Of a stretch of DNA of 64,000 nt, positions 22,701-37,700 are shown piece by piece. The position numbers and the translations under genes were made by a program. The DNA is taken from the NCBI RefSeq assembly GCF_045679555.1, contig NC_092091.1, forward strand, positions 11,805,918 through 11,869,917, given 5' to 3'. This DNA is from Salvelinus alpinus (lineage: Eukaryota; Chordata; Actinopteri; Salmoniformes; Salmonidae). The stretch's first letter is position 1; each line of letters begins with the position of its first letter. The notes under the pieces are model-generated. The model was not told the DNA's origin and ran no database searches. It saw only the letters and a list, made by a program, of their open reading frames with translations.

Positions 22701-25700
22701 GGAAGCCGTAGGAAGTGCAAACAGATCCATATCCTACCGTGTTCTCAATAGGCGATGAGTTGAAAATCGACCAACCTCAGATTTCTCACTTCCTGGTTGG
22801 ATTTCTTCTCAGGTTTTTGCCTGCCATATGAGTTCTGTTATACTCACAGACATAATTCAAACAGTTTTAGAAACTTCAGAGTGCATATAATATGCATATA
22901 TTAGCAACTATGACTGAGGAGCAGGCCGTTTACTCTGGGCACCTCTGTGCACCTTTCAACCAAGCTACTCAATACTGCCCCTGCAGCCATAAGAAGTTAA
23001 ACTCCAAAGTAGAGGAAACGTTATATTATGGCTATGTACCGTGTTGTAATGATGTCTCTCTCTCTTTCTCATTCCATCACTGTCATTGTAGTTTGTTGTG
23101 TGGGTCTCTGGTTATGAATGTGGTGCTGACAGACAATCGTTGATGGATATTTATAGAGCTCTGATCAGGACGACAATTGATTATGGGTGTATAGTTTATG
23201 GAACAGCAGCAAACACTTGTCTTCAGAAGCTGGACAGAATCCAGTATATAGCTTTAAGGATATGTATTGGTGTATTTAAATCAACATCTGTATGTGTCTT
23301 ACTAGTGGAGGCAGGTGACATGAATTTGGATATACGGCGTAATAAATTGTCATTAGCTTATTGGGTTGAAAGGCTGTGAGGTTGAGCATCCCACTGCTAC
23401 TGTTCTAGATGACTGTTGGGAATATACTAGTAGACAATGAAGTGGTTTCGGTTGGACAGTTGGAAAGCTTGCTGATCAGAGTGGTTTGAGGGAGTTGGAG
23501 GTTGGCCCTTCTGTGGTGAGAGGGGGTGTTCCTCCATGGTTACTCCCAGATCCTGTTGTTGATCTAACCTTGGTAGAGAAAAGGAAGGATTGGTCAGAAG
23601 TCAGTGATATAGGCAAACTGGTTGACAATTACATTGGTAGAAGTTGTTGTGATTTTTTACCACTTTTCACAGATGGATCCAAGGACCCAGATAGTGGAGC
23701 ACAGGAGCAGGCGTTTACCTTCCTGAATTTGATGTGCTGATATGTAGAAGACTAACAGATGAACTGTCAGTACACTCAGTTGAACTGTTGATGATAATAG
23801 TTGCCCTCCAGTGCGTGGAGGACGTACAACCTGTTAGAATTATAGTATGCTCAGATTCTCTGTCTGTATTGAATAGTTTATCATCTGGTAAATCTAATAG
23901 GAGTGACCTACTAAATCAAATCAAATTTTATTTGTCATATGCGCCGAATACAGTAGACCTTACCTTAATGTAGACCTTACTGTGAAATGCTTACTTACGA
24001 ACCCCTAACCAGCAATGCAGTCTAAAAAATATGGATAAGAATAAGAAACAAAATTAACAAGAAATTAAAGAGTAGCAGTAAAATAACAATAGCGAGATTA
24101 TATACAGGGGGGTACCGGTACAGAATCAATGTAAGCAAAGCAAATAGTCTGGGTAGCTATTTGACTAGATGTTCAGGAGTCTTATGGCTTGGGGGTAGAA
24201 GCTGTTTAGAAGCCTCTTGGACCTAGACTTGGCGCTCCGGTACCGTTTGTCGTGCGGTAGCAGAGAGAACAGTCTATGACTAGGGTGGCTGGAGTCTTTG
24301 ACAGTTTTTAGGGCCTTCCTCTGACACCGCCTGGTATAGAGGTCCTGGATGGCAGGAAGCTTGGCCCCAGTGATGTACTGGGCCGTTGGCACTACACTCT
24401 GCAGTGCTTTGGAGGCGGAGGCCGAGCAGCTGCCATGCTATTGGAGGTATCAATGTTATAATGGAGAATTGAGAGAATGGGTGTAGTAGTGAGATTCTGC
24501 TGGCTCCCAGCACATTCAGGTGTGGAAGGGAATGGAATTGTAGACCAGTTAGCTAAAAGACCTTTAAAACAGCCAGATGTAAGATCAGAGCCATTTTGAT
24601 AGATGTGTGGCAGAAGAGATGGGACTCTGAGCACAAGGGACGGCATTTATATGCCCTCCAAAGAAAGGTCGGTGGACCAAGATTCAAAGGTCAGACTAGG
24701 AAGGAAGAGGTGGTGTTTACTCGATAGGACATTGGACATTGAACTGGTCATTACATCTGGTTGGCAGCATGTGAATGGTTTGTGTCTGGAGGGTATGGTC
24801 AATGAAACGGTGGAGCATGTGTTGTTATATTGTTTTAAGTATGTTGAAGAGAGGGAAAGATTGAAGTGTAGGGTCATTGAGGTTGGACGGGGTTGGGGGA
24901 TTGGAAGGGATTTGGGGGATGGGGGAGGGTCTATTAGAAGTTAGTAGGGCACTTTTTTATTTTCTCAGATGTACTGAGTGAGGTAGGAGGATTTTGAAAT
25001 GTTGTAAACCGTGATTGAACACACTCCAGCACTGTAGGTGGCACCATGCACCTTTTACGTTGGTTTGTGGACCGGCATTATATCATAGAAGAAGTTGGTT
25101 GTGTGAGGGTTTTGTGGTTCCTGAGGAGGACTACTATTCTTTTTTCCAATTATATTTTCTCTTTGTTGAGGGTTTATTTTTTGGTTTCTATTGTTTATTG
25201 GTTAGAGTTGAGGCTGTAGTTTGTTTGGGCGGCGTGATGGCCTCAACCGAGTGGAGAAGAAACGCTGTCGCATCAGATGCGTTCTGGAGAATCAAATCAA
25301 ATCAAATGTATTTATATAGTCCTTCTTACATCAGCTGATATCTCAAAGTGCTGTGCAGAAACCCAGCCTAAAACCCCCAAACAGCAAGCAATGCAGGTGT
25401 AGAAGCACGGTGGCTAGGAAAAACTCCCTAGAAAGGCCAGAACCTAGGAAGAAACCTAGAGAGGAACCAGGCTATGAGGGGTGGCCAGTCCTCTTCTGGC
25501 TGTGCCGGGTGGAGATTATAACAGAACATGGCCAAGATGTTCAAATGTTCATAGATGACCAGCAGGTTCAAATAATTATAATGACAGTGGTTGTCGAGGG
25601 TGCAACAGGTCAGCACCTCAGGAGTAAATGTCAGTTGGCTTTTCGTAGCCGATCATTCAGAGTATCTCTACCGCTCCTGCTGTCTCTAGAGATTTGAAAA

Positions 25701-28700
25701 CAGCAGGTCTGGGACAGGTAGCACGTCCGGTGAACAGGTTAGGGTTCCATAGCCGCAGGCAGAACAGCTGGTGAATGGTGTGGAGGAATTTTTTATCATG
25801 TTCGGCAAACAGTGGGGAGCGGAACATATACACTCTCTATCCAGAATGAACAAGGCGGTGGTTTTGATAATGAAAAAGGTGAGTCTTGTTTCGAGTGGGA
25901 TTTTTGTGAGGGGTGTGTTGGTGCCGATTTCGCCTCTTTCGACAAGAGTAGTGGTGGCTAATATGCCTCCATTTATTACGTACGAACAGATCCATAAGAA
26001 GTTGATTTGTTTTGGTAAATTTGCAAGTGGTTGTTTCTGAACGAAATTCAATACTAAACAGGGGGAGGGGTGGTGCACAGATAGTGTGGGGACTTATGGC
26101 TTGATATTTTCTTATATTTTCTGATTGAAGTTGTAACGATTTTCCTCCTCCTCTTCGTCTGAAGAGGAGGAGTAGGGATTGGACCAAAGCGCAGCATTGT
26201 GATAGGACATAGTAATTTATTAAACAAAACCGAAAACACGAAGAACACTTGAATTGATACAAAATAACAAAACGATGTAGACAGACCTGGACATGAGAAC
26301 TTACATAACAACGAAGAACGCACGAACAGGAAAATGACTACACAAACGAATGAACGCACAAACAAACCGAAACAGTCCCGTGTGGCGCAACATACACAGA
26401 CACGGAAGACAATCACCCACAACAAACAATGTGAAACCACCTACCTTAATATGGTTCTCAATCAGAGGAGATGAAAACCACCTGCCTCTAATTGAGAACC
26501 ATATCAGGTCACCCATTTACCAACATAGAAACACATAACATAGAAATGCCCACCCACACTCACGCCCTGACCGACTAACACATACAAAAACAACAGAAAA
26601 CAGGTCAGGAACGTGACAGAAGTAGTATATTGCATCCGCCAAAGAGCCCAGTTATATAATATTACCATATGTCACAACTGTTTGCCGTAATTGCGATAAA
26701 GAGGGCTTATTTTAGGTAATTTCCCCCCCTGCCAGCTCCTATTAGTTGTATTGAATAAACAGGTCTTATTTTAGGTGACGTTTCACCCTGCCAGCTCCTA
26801 TTAGTTGTATTGAATAAACAGGTCTTATTTTAGGTGATGTTTCACCCTGCCAGCTCTTATTAGTCATATTGAATAAACGGGTCTTATTTCAGGTGATGTT
26901 TCACCCTGCCAGCTCCTATTAGTTGTATTGAAAAAACAGGTCTTATTTTAGGTGATGTTTCACCCTGCCAGCTCTTATTAGTTGTATTGAATAAACTGGT
27001 CTTATTTCAGGTGATGTTTCACCCTGCCAGCTCCTATTAGTGGTATTGAATAAACAGGTCTTATTTTAGGTGATGTTTCACCCTGCCAGCTCTTATTAGT
27101 CGTATTGAATAAACTGGTCTTATTTCAGGTGATGTTTCACCCTGCCAGCTCTTATTAGTCGTATTGAATAAACAGGTCTTATTTTAGGTGATGTTTCACC
27201 CTGCCAGCTCCATTTAGTTGTATTGAATAAACAGGTCTTATTTTAGGTGATGTTTCACCCTGCCAGCTCCTATTAGTTGTATTGAATAAACAGGTCTTAT
27301 TTTAGGTGATGTTTCACCCTGCCAGCTCTTATTAGTCGTATTGAATAAACTGGTCTTATTTCAGGTGATGTTTCACCCTGCCAGCTCTTATTAGTCGTAT
27401 TGAAAAAACAGGTATTATTTTAGGTGATGTTTCACCCTGCCAGCTTCTATTAGTTGAATTGAAAAACAGGTCTTATTTTAGGTGATGTTTCACCCTGCCA
27501 GTTCCTATTAGTGGTATTGAAAAACAGGTCTTATTTTAGGTGATGTTTCACCCTGCCAGTTCCTATTAGATGTATTGATAAAACAGGTCTTATTTTAGGT
27601 GATGCTTCACCCTGCCAGGTCCTATTAGATGTATTAATAAAACAGGTCTTATTTTAGGTGATGTTTCACCCTGCCAGCTCCTATTAGTTGTATTGATAAA
27701 ACAGGTCTTATTTTAGGTGATGTTTCACCCTGCCAGCTCCTATTAGTTGCATTGAAAAAACAGGTCTTATTTTAAGTGATGTTTCACCCTGCCAGCTCCA
27801 TTTAGTTGTATTGAATAAACAGGTCTTATTTTAGGTGATGTTTCACCCTGCCAGCTCTTATTAGTCATATTGAATAAACGGGTCTTATTTCAGGTGATGT
27901 TTCACCCTGCCAGCTCCTATTAGTTGTATTGAAAAAACAGGTCTTATTTTAGGTGATGTTTCACCCTGCCAGCTCCTATTAGTTGTATTGAATAAACAGG
28001 TCTTATTTCAGGTGATGTTTCACCCTGCCAGCTCCTATTAGTGGTATTGAATAAACAGGTCTTATTTTAGGTGATGTTTCACCCTGCCAGCTCTTATTAG
28101 TCGTATTGAATAAACTGGTCTTATTTCAGGTGATGTTTCACCCTGCCAGCTCTTATTAGTCGTATTGAATAAACAGGTCTTATTTTAGGTGATGTTTCAC
28201 CCTGCCAGCTCCATTTAGTTGTATTGAATAAACAGGTCTTATTTTAGGTGATGTTTCACCCTGCCAGCTCCTATTAGTTGTATTGAATAAACAGGTCTTA
28301 TTTTAGGTGATGTTTCACCCTGCCAGCTCTTATTAGTCATATTGAATAAACTGGTCTTATTTCAGGTGATGTTTCACCCTGCCAGCTCTTATTAGTCGTA
28401 TTGAAAAAACAGGTATTATTTTAGGTGATGTTTCACCCTGCCAGCTTCTATTAGTTGAATTGAAAAACAGGTCTTATTTTAGGTGATGTTTCACCCTGCC
28501 AGTTCCTATTAGTGGTATTGAAAAACAAGTCTTATTTTAGGTGATGTTTCACCCTGCCAGTTCCTATTAGATGTATTGATAAAACAGGTCTTATTTCAGG
28601 TGATGTTTCACCCTGCCAGCTCTTATTAGTCGTATTGAATAAACAGGTCTTATTTTAGGTGATGTTTCACCCTGCCAGCTCCATTTAGTTGTATTGAATA

Positions 28701-31700
28701 AACAGGTCTTATTTTAGGTGATGTTTCACCCTGCCAGCTCCTATTAGTTGTATTGAATAAACAGGTCTTATTTTAGGTGATGTTTCACCCTGCCAGCTCT
28801 TATTAGTCGTATTGAATAAACTGGTCTTATTTCAGGTGATGTTTCACCCTGCCAGCTCTTATTAGTCGTATTGAAAAAACAGGTATTATTTTAGGTGATG
28901 TTTCACCCTGCCAGCTTCTATTAGTTGAATTGAAAAACAGGTCTTATTTTAGGTGATGTTTCACCCTGCCAGTTCCTATTAGTGGTATTGAAAAACAGGT
29001 CTTATTTTAGGTGATGTTTCACCCTGCCAGTTCCTATTAGATGTATTGATAAAACAGGTCTTATTTTAGGTGATGCTTCACCCTGCCAGGTCCTATTAGA
29101 TGTATTAATAAAACAGGTCTTATTTTAGGTGATGTTTCACCCTGCCAGCTCCTATTAGTTGTATTGATAAAACAGGTCTTATTTTAGGTGATGTTTCACC
29201 CTGCCAGCTCCTATTAGTTGCATTGAAAAAACAGGTCTTATTTTAAGTGATGTTTCACCCTGCCAGCTCTTATTAGTCATATTGAATAAACGGGTCTTAT
29301 TTCAGGTGATGTTTCACCCTGCCAGCTCCTATTAGTTGTATTGAAAAAACAGGTCTTATTTTAGGTGATGTTTCACCCTGCCAGCTCCTATTAGTTGTAT
29401 TGAATAAACAGGTCTTATTTCAGGTGATGTTTCACCCTGCCAGCTCCTATTAGTGGTATTGAATAAACAGGTCTTATTTTAGGTGATGTTTCACCCTGCC
29501 AGCTCTTATTAGTCGTATTGAATAAACTGGTCTTATTTCAGGTGATGTTTCACCCTGCCAGCTCTTATTAGTCGTATTGAATAAACAGGTCTTATTTTAG
29601 GTGATGTTTCACCCTGCCAGCTCCATTTAGTTGTATTGAATAAACAGGTCTTATTTTAGGTGATGTTTCACCCTGCCAGCTCCTATTAGTTGTATTGAAT
29701 AAACAGGTCTTATTTTAGGTGATGTTTCACCCTGCCAGCTCTTATTAGTCATATTGAATAAACTGGTCTTATTTCAGGTGATGTTTCACCCTGCCAGCTC
29801 CTATTAGTTGTATTGAAAAAACAGGTCTTATTTTAGGTGATGTTTCACCCTGCCAGCTCCTATTAGTTGTATTGAATAAACAGGTCTTATTTTAGGTGAT
29901 GTTTCACCCTGCCAGCTCTTATTAGTCGTATTGAATAAACTGGTCTTATTTCAGGTGATGTTTCACCCTGCCAGCTCTTATTAGTCGTATTGAAAAAACA
30001 GGTATTATTTTAGGTGATGTTTCACCCTGCCAGCTTCTATTAGTTGAATTGAAAAACAGGTCTTATTTTAGGTGATGTTTCACCCTGCCAGTTCCTATTA
30101 GTGGTATTGAAAAACAAGTCTTATTTTAGGTGATGTTTCACCCTGCCAGTTCCTATTAGATGTATTGATAAAACAGGTCTTATTTTAGGTGATGTTTCAC
30201 CCTGCCAGGTCCTATTAGATGTATTAATAAAACAGGTCTTATTTTAGGTGATGTTTCACCCTGCCAGCTCCTATTAGTTGTATTGATAAAACAGGTCTTA
30301 TTTTAGGTGATGTTTCACCCTGCCAGCTCCTATTAGTTGTATTGAAAAAACAGGTCTTATTTTAGGTGATGTTTCACCCTGCCAGCTCCATTTAGTTGTA
30401 TTGAATAAACAGGTCTTATTTTAGGTGATGTTTCACCCTGCCAGCTCCTATTAGTTGTATTGAATAAACAGGTCTTATTTTAGGTGATGTTTCACCCTGC
30501 CAGCTCTTATTAGTCATATTGAATAAACTGGTCTTATTTCAGGTGATGTTTCACCCTGCCAGCTCCTATTAGTTGTATTGAAAAAACAGGTCTTATTTTA
30601 GGTGATGTTTCACCCTGCCAGCTCCTATTAGTTGTATTGAATAAACAGGTCTTATTTTAGGTGATGTTTCACCCTGCCAGCTCTTATTAGTCATATTGAA
30701 TAAACGGGTCTTATTTCAGGTGATGTTTCACCCTGCCAGCTCCTATTAGTTGTATTGAAAAAACAGGTCTTATTTTAGGTGATGTTTCACCCTGCCAGCT
30801 CCTATTAGTTGTATTGAATAAACAGGTCTTATTTTAGGTGATGTTTCACCCTGCCAGCTCTTATTAGTCGTATTGAATAAACAGGTCTTATTTTAGGTGA
30901 TGTTTCACCCTGCCAGCTCCTATTAGTTGTATTGAAAAATAGGTCTTATTTTAGGTGATGTTTCACCCTGCCAGCTCCTATTAGTTGTATTGAAAAAACA
31001 GGTCTTATTTTAGGTGATGTTTCACCCTGCCAGCTCCTATTAGTTGTATTGAATAAACAGGTCTTATTTTAGGTGATGTTTCACCCTGCCAGCTCTTATT
31101 AGTCGTATTGAATAAACTGGTCTTATTTCAGGTGATGTTTCACCCTGCCAGCTCTTATTAGTCGTATTGAAAAAACAGGTATTATTTTAGGTGATGTTTC
31201 ACCCTGCCAGCTTCTATTAGTTGAATTGAAAAACAGGTCTTATTTTAGGTGATGTTTCACCCTGCCAGTTCCTATTAGTGGTATTGAAAAACAAGTCTTA
31301 TTTTAGGTGATGTTTCACCCTGCCAGTTCCTATTAGATGTATTGATAAAACAGGTCTTATTTTAGGTGATGTTTCACCCTGCCAGGTCCTATTAGATGTA
31401 TTAATAAAACAGGTCTTATTTTAGGTGATGTTTCACCCTGCCAGCTCCTATTAGTTGTATTGATAAAACAGGTCTTATTTTAGGTGATGTTTCACCCTGC
31501 CAGCTCCTATTAGTTGTATTGAAAAAACAGGTCTTATTTTAGGTGATGTTTCACCCTGCCAGCTCCATTTAGTTGTATTGAATAAACAGGTCTTATTTTA
31601 GGTGATGTTTCACCCTGCCAGCTCCTATTAGTTGTATTGAATAAACAGGTCTTATTTTAGGTGATGTTTCACCCTGCCAGCTCTTATTAGTCATATTGAA

Positions 31701-34700
31701 TAAACTGGTCTTATTTCAGGTGATGTTTCACCCTGCCAGCTCCTATTAGTTGTATTGAAAAAACAGGTCTTATTTTAGGTGATGTTTCACCCTGCCAGCT
31801 CCTATTAGTTGTATTGAATAAACAGGTCTTATTTTAGGTGATGTTTCACCCTGCCAGCTCTTATTAGTCATATTGAATAAACGGGTCTTATTTCAGGTGA
31901 TGTTTCACCCTGCCAGCTCCTATTAGTTGTATTGAAAAAACAGGTCTTATTTTAGGTGATGTTTCACCCTGCCAGCTCCTATTAGTTGTATTGAATAAAC
32001 AGGTCTTATTTTAGGTGATGTTTCACCCTGCCAGCTCTTATTAGTCGTATTGAATAAACAGGTCTTATTTTAGGTGATGTTTCACCCTGCCAGCTCCTAT
32101 TAGTTGTATTGAAAAATAGGTCTTATTTTAGGTGATGTTTCACCCTGCCAGCTCCTATTAGTTGTATTGAAAAACAGGTCTTATTTTAGGTGATGTTTCA
32201 CCCTGCCAGCTCCTATTAGATGTATTGAACACTGTGGCACCAACTCACCTTCTGAAAGTTCAATTCCCAGTCCATTGTTCTACGTCACAATGTCAGCTTC
32301 ACTATTGTTATCAATGAGACCAGCCCGCGTTAACCTCGTAGGTAACTCAGGTAACTTATTATTAACTAGGTTACAGCTACTTGGTGAGGAAGCTCACTGT
32401 TAATCTGGTTACACATTTTGGTGATGATCAGTACCTGCGATGGTTGGCGCATATCCATCAAACGTTAGATTTTGTCGTCATGGTTATAAATAAAATAAAA
32501 ATTCAGAAAAATATGTAAAACCTAAACAAACCGTATGTCCCTGTTCTCTTTTTCAAGATGTGGCTGATTTAAACAGCCAGAAGACATATAAAAAAGAAAA
32601 AAAAGAAATGATTTGTTGTTTCTAAATGGCTGTTGGGTAATTTTGATATGCGTTGAAATCTGTTCGTTCGTAGGCATCAAATAGAGAGAATGCTGCGCAG
32701 GTTCACTGAGTTTTAAACCAAATGGATAGGTGGAGCTCATTGATTTGTAGCTCTGACGCAGTTGCTACCTCAGATTATGAGCCTATCGAGTGTCGACAGC
32801 AATATGATTGACATAAAATAGCATGCAACCAAAGACTATATGTCCGATGATTTTCTAAAATGGTCACTCATTACTTTACAGTTAGTTATATATCTCATAT
32901 TAGTCCTGTGTTGCTTTTGGGAGAGTAAAATAACATTAACTATAGCAGGTATTGCAGGCCTCGGAATAGAAAAGACGATGCATCTTCCAGCCCGACAATA
33001 AATGACATCATACAACCCTCACGATTAGTAAATGTACCTCAACATGCCCCTCTCTTGTGGGAGAAGGCAGAGTGCTCGCTGCCGCTTGTTGAGTTGGCTA
33101 CTTGTACTTGACCTAAACTAATCTTAACTGTCTGATGCTGCCATCTATTGGAATTATTTATCAACTGCAGCAGTACTGAATAAAGTGTTTATCCTTACTA
33201 AAGTAGTAAATACTCAGAATTGCAAAATATAAAATGTTCTAGTTCATTTTTTCACTAACAACCATAAAAAAACATTTATAGCATAATAATGAAACTGACA
33301 TAAACCAAAAACACCATACATTTAGTTAATTATATAAAAAAAAAATGTATATTTAGATGGGTGACATTATCTGCCAAAGTAACACCCTTTTAACATATAA
33401 ACACAGACACTGGACACAGACACTGAAAATTTGCTTTTTTAATATAAATCTTGTACCTCTCAAAAGAGCCTTTGCTTTGCTGAGCAGTTTTTTTTTTTTT
33501 AGGAGTGTGCTGCCTGTCTGCCTTCAGAGGAGTCTGTCTGTGAATAATGAAACGTTTTTAAGTTATTGCCATGCTTTTTATTTTTTAAATGTAACCTTTA
33601 TTTAACTTGCAAGTCAGTTAAGAACAAATTTGTATTTACAATGATGGCTTACCGGGGAATTGTTGGTTAACTGATAGATTTTTACCTTGTCAGCTCAGGG
33701 ATTCAGCCTGTAACCTTTTGGTTACTAGTCCAATGCTCTAACCACTTAGCTACCTGCTGCTCTTTCACAGAGGTCTAGTTTACGTTTACATGTGAGTCAT
33801 TTAGCAGACACTCTTATCCAGAGTGACTAGGGTTACGTGCCTAAATCTATATAGAAATAATCAGAAGTTGCAGTTTTTTCCTACTTCCTGGTAATGCAGA
33901 CATAAACACTCGCCCAAATCTTAAATGCCCAGATAAATCTATCCTGATTGATTTGATATTGACAAATGTTCCACATAAATATTCTTCGGTTGATGTTTTT
34001 TGTGATGATTTAAGTGACCATTGTGCTGTTATTGCTGTTAGAAATACTAAGGTTCCTAAGACAAACCCACGTTTTATTCGTAAGAGAAATTTGAAGTGTT
34101 TTAATGAACAGGCTTTCTTTCGTGATTTGTTTTTTAATTTTGACTGGAGCAAGATTGAGCTTTTCCCTGATGTGGAAACTGCCAGGATATTCTTTCATGA
34201 TGGTTTTTTCCAAATAGTAAACAACCATGCCCCATTCTGCAGGTTCAGGGTTTAAGGGCGGGATAATCCATGGTTTTCTTCTGAGCTGTCTTGTATTATT
34301 CACGACCGTAATCTAGCCTTGTCTAAAGCAAAAAAATCTTGTTTTGATACTGATTGGCTTATTTTTTGTAGGCAGTTACGAAACAGTTACGAAACAATTG
34401 TTATTTTCTTCTCAGGAAGAAATATTCAAGTCTGAATATTTTATGTCTGTTACCACTGATAACCTGAATGACCCTAGAAAGTTTTGGAAGGCAATTAAGT
34501 CTATGTCTGGTAACAGTAATGTTAATGAATTACCGTCATGTGTTTTGAAGGACTCATATATGACAAAACTGAAATGCTGAATTGTTTCAATGAGCACTTT
34601 GTATCATCTGGTAGGCTGTTTGATTCAGTGTCCTCTGTCTCTGTACAACCCTGTGTGGATGAACCAGTGTCCTCTGTCTCTGTACAACCCTGTGTGGATG

Positions 34701-37700
34701 AACCAGTGAGAGCTGGTCAAACTTTTAGCTTTTTGCCATTCTCAGTGCAGGTGGTACATAAAGCCCTGAAATCCTTAGATCAAAGAAAGCCTGCAGGTCC
34801 TGATCTTTTGGATCCCTGCTTTTTAAATCTGGCAGCTGATTTCATAGCTGAACCACTTACATATCTGTTCAATCTAATCCTGGAATGTAATGAAATTCCA
34901 AAGATCTGGAAATCAGCATTTGTTCTACCACTTTTAAAAGGGGGAGATCCAACTCTTTTAAATAATTATAGGCCAATCTCAAAGCTGTCACCCCTGGTGA
35001 AAATACTTGAAACCCTTGTAAGTGAACAGCTAAAAGAGTTTTTATTTACTAACTCTATTTTATCAATGTACCAATCGGGCTTCAGGGAGTAGCATAGCAC
35101 AATTACAGCAGCCATGAAGGTTTTAAATGATATCACTGAAGCCCTTGACAAGAAACAGCACTGTGTCTCACTTTTTATTTATCTCTCTAAGGCTTTTGAT
35201 ATAGTTGATCATGCTATACTAAGGCAGAGATTGTTGAGTGTAGGTCTTTCGGAGCATGCAGTTGCATGGTTTGCTAACTATCTGTCTGATAGAACTCAGT
35301 GCACTCAATTTGATGTGCTTATGTCTGTTAAATTGTCTGTCCTTAATGGTGTGCCCCAAGGCTCTGTACTTGGTCCTCTCTTATTCACTATTTATATAAA
35401 TGATTGAGACAACAATGTCCAAAATGCACAACTTCATTTTTATGCTGATGATACTGTTATTTACTGTTGTGCCTCATCTCTTACAAAAGCTTTCCAGAAC
35501 TTGCAAACTGCTTTTTATACTGTTCAACATACCTTGTGTCAATTGAAGCTTATCCTCAATACTGACAAAACTAAACTAATGGTGTTTTCTAATGCAAGAA
35601 ATAGACCTCTGAACCTTTCACCTATTACTACCTGTCAGGGCAAGGAGATTGAGGTTGTAACCTCATATAAATATCTTGGAATTCTAATTGATGACGGCCT
35701 CTCTTTTAACCAGGTAGGCCAGTTGAGAACAAGTTCTCATTTACAACTGCGACCTGGCCAAGATAATGCAAAGCAGTGCGACACAAACAACGGAGTTACA
35801 CATGGAATAAACAAACATACATTCAATAACACAATAGAAAAGTCTTCAGTCGTGGCCAAAAGTTTTGAGAATGACACAAATATTAATTTTCACAAAGTTG
35901 GCTGCTTCAGTGTCTTTAGATATTTTTGTCAGATGTTACTATGGATTACTGAAGTATAATCACAAGAATTTCATAAGTGTCAAAGGCTTTTATTGACAAT
36001 TACATGAAGTTGATGCAATGAGTCAATATTTGCAGTGTTGACCCTTCTTTTTCAAGACCTCTGCAATCCGCCCTGGCATGCTGTCAATAAACTTCTGGGC
36101 CACATCCTGACTGATGGCAACCCATTCTTGCATAATCAATGCTTGGAGTTTGTCAGAAATTGAGCGGTTTTGTTTGTCCACCCGCCTTTTGAGGATTGAC
36201 CACAAGTTCTGTCCCTGATGTTTTTCATGGAGAGAAGTGGCTTCTTTGCTGCCCTTCTTGACACCAGGCCATCCTCCAAAAGTCGTTGCCTCACGGTGCG
36301 TGCAGATGCACTCACACCTGCCTGCTGTCATTCCTGAGCAAGCTCTGTACTGGTGGTGCCCCGATCCCGCAGCTGAATCAACTTCAGGAGACGGTCCTGG
36401 CGCTTGCTGGACTTTCTTGGGCACCCTGATGCCTTCTGCACAACAATTGAACCGCTCTCCTTGAAGTTCTTGATGATCCGATAAATGGTTGGTTTAGGTG
36501 CAATCTTACTGGCAGCAATATCCTTGCCTGTGAAGCCCTTTTTGTGCAAAGCAATGATGACGGCACGTGTTTCCTTGCAGGTAACCATGGTTGACAGAGG
36601 AAGAACAATGATTCCATGCACCGCCCTCCTTTTGAAGCTTCCAGTCTGTTATTCAAACTCAATCAGCATGACAGAGTCAATCAGCATGACAGAGTGATCT
36701 CCAGCCTTGTCCTCATCAACACTCAAACCTGTGTTAACGAGAGAATCACTGACATGATGTCACGACTCCCACTGAAGGTAGCTCCCCTGCCTGTTCGGGC
36801 GGTGCTCGGCGGTCATCGTCGCCGGTCTACTAGCCGCCACCGATCCCTTTTTCCTTTTCTGTTTGTTTGGTCTTATTAGTTGCATCTGTTCCTTATTGTG
36901 TTTCTTGATTTTTGTCTATTTAAGCCTGTTAGGCCCGCCTAGGTTTGTGCGGGATTGTTATTCTGTTAGTGTGTGGATGTTCGTTTGTATTTTGTTTTTC
37001 CGGACATTTTGGGTCCTGTGTATGGGCCGGTCAGTTTATGCACCTTGTGTTTTTGGCGTGACCATTTTTTCTGGGAATAAAATATACATTTATTCGAACC
37101 CTCTGCTCTCTGCGCCTGACTCCAACCCACTGTTCTTAAAGGACTCTGACACATGATGTCAGCTGGTCCATTTGTGTCAGGGCTGAAATGCAGTGGAAAT
37201 GTTTTTGGGGGATTCAGTTCATTTGCATGGCAAAGAGGGACTTTGCAATTAATTGCAATTCATCTGATCACTCTTCATAACATTCTGGAGTATATGCAAA
37301 TTGCCATCATACAAACTAAGGCAGCAGATTTTGTGAAAATTAATATTTGTGTCATTCTCAACTTTTGGCCACGACTGTATATACAGTGTGTGCAAGTGAG
37401 GTACGATTAGGGAAGTAAGGCAATAAATAGAAATAATTACAATTTAGAAATTAAACACTGGAGAGATAGATGTGCAGAAGATGAATGTGCATGTGGAGAT
37501 ATTTGAGTTGGATGGGCTATTTACAGATGGGCTATGTACAGCTGCAGCGATTGGTGAGCTGCTCAGATAGCTGATGCTTAAAGTTAGTGAGGGAGATATA
37601 AGTCTCCAACTTCAGTGATTTTTGAAATTCGTTCCAGTCATAGGCAGCAGAGAACTGTAAGGAAAGGCGGCCAAAGGAGGAATTGGCTTTGGGGGTGACC

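Noticed and set aside
26697-32228. CRISPR-like regular repeats
   Set aside because: The units are contiguous 59-bp tandem copies without unique spacers, in a vertebrate intron. No cas genes. It is a satellite array.
36023-36662. Domesticated Tc1 transposase gene
   Set aside because: The frame is broken, the catalytic middle is missing and the terminal repeats are still present.
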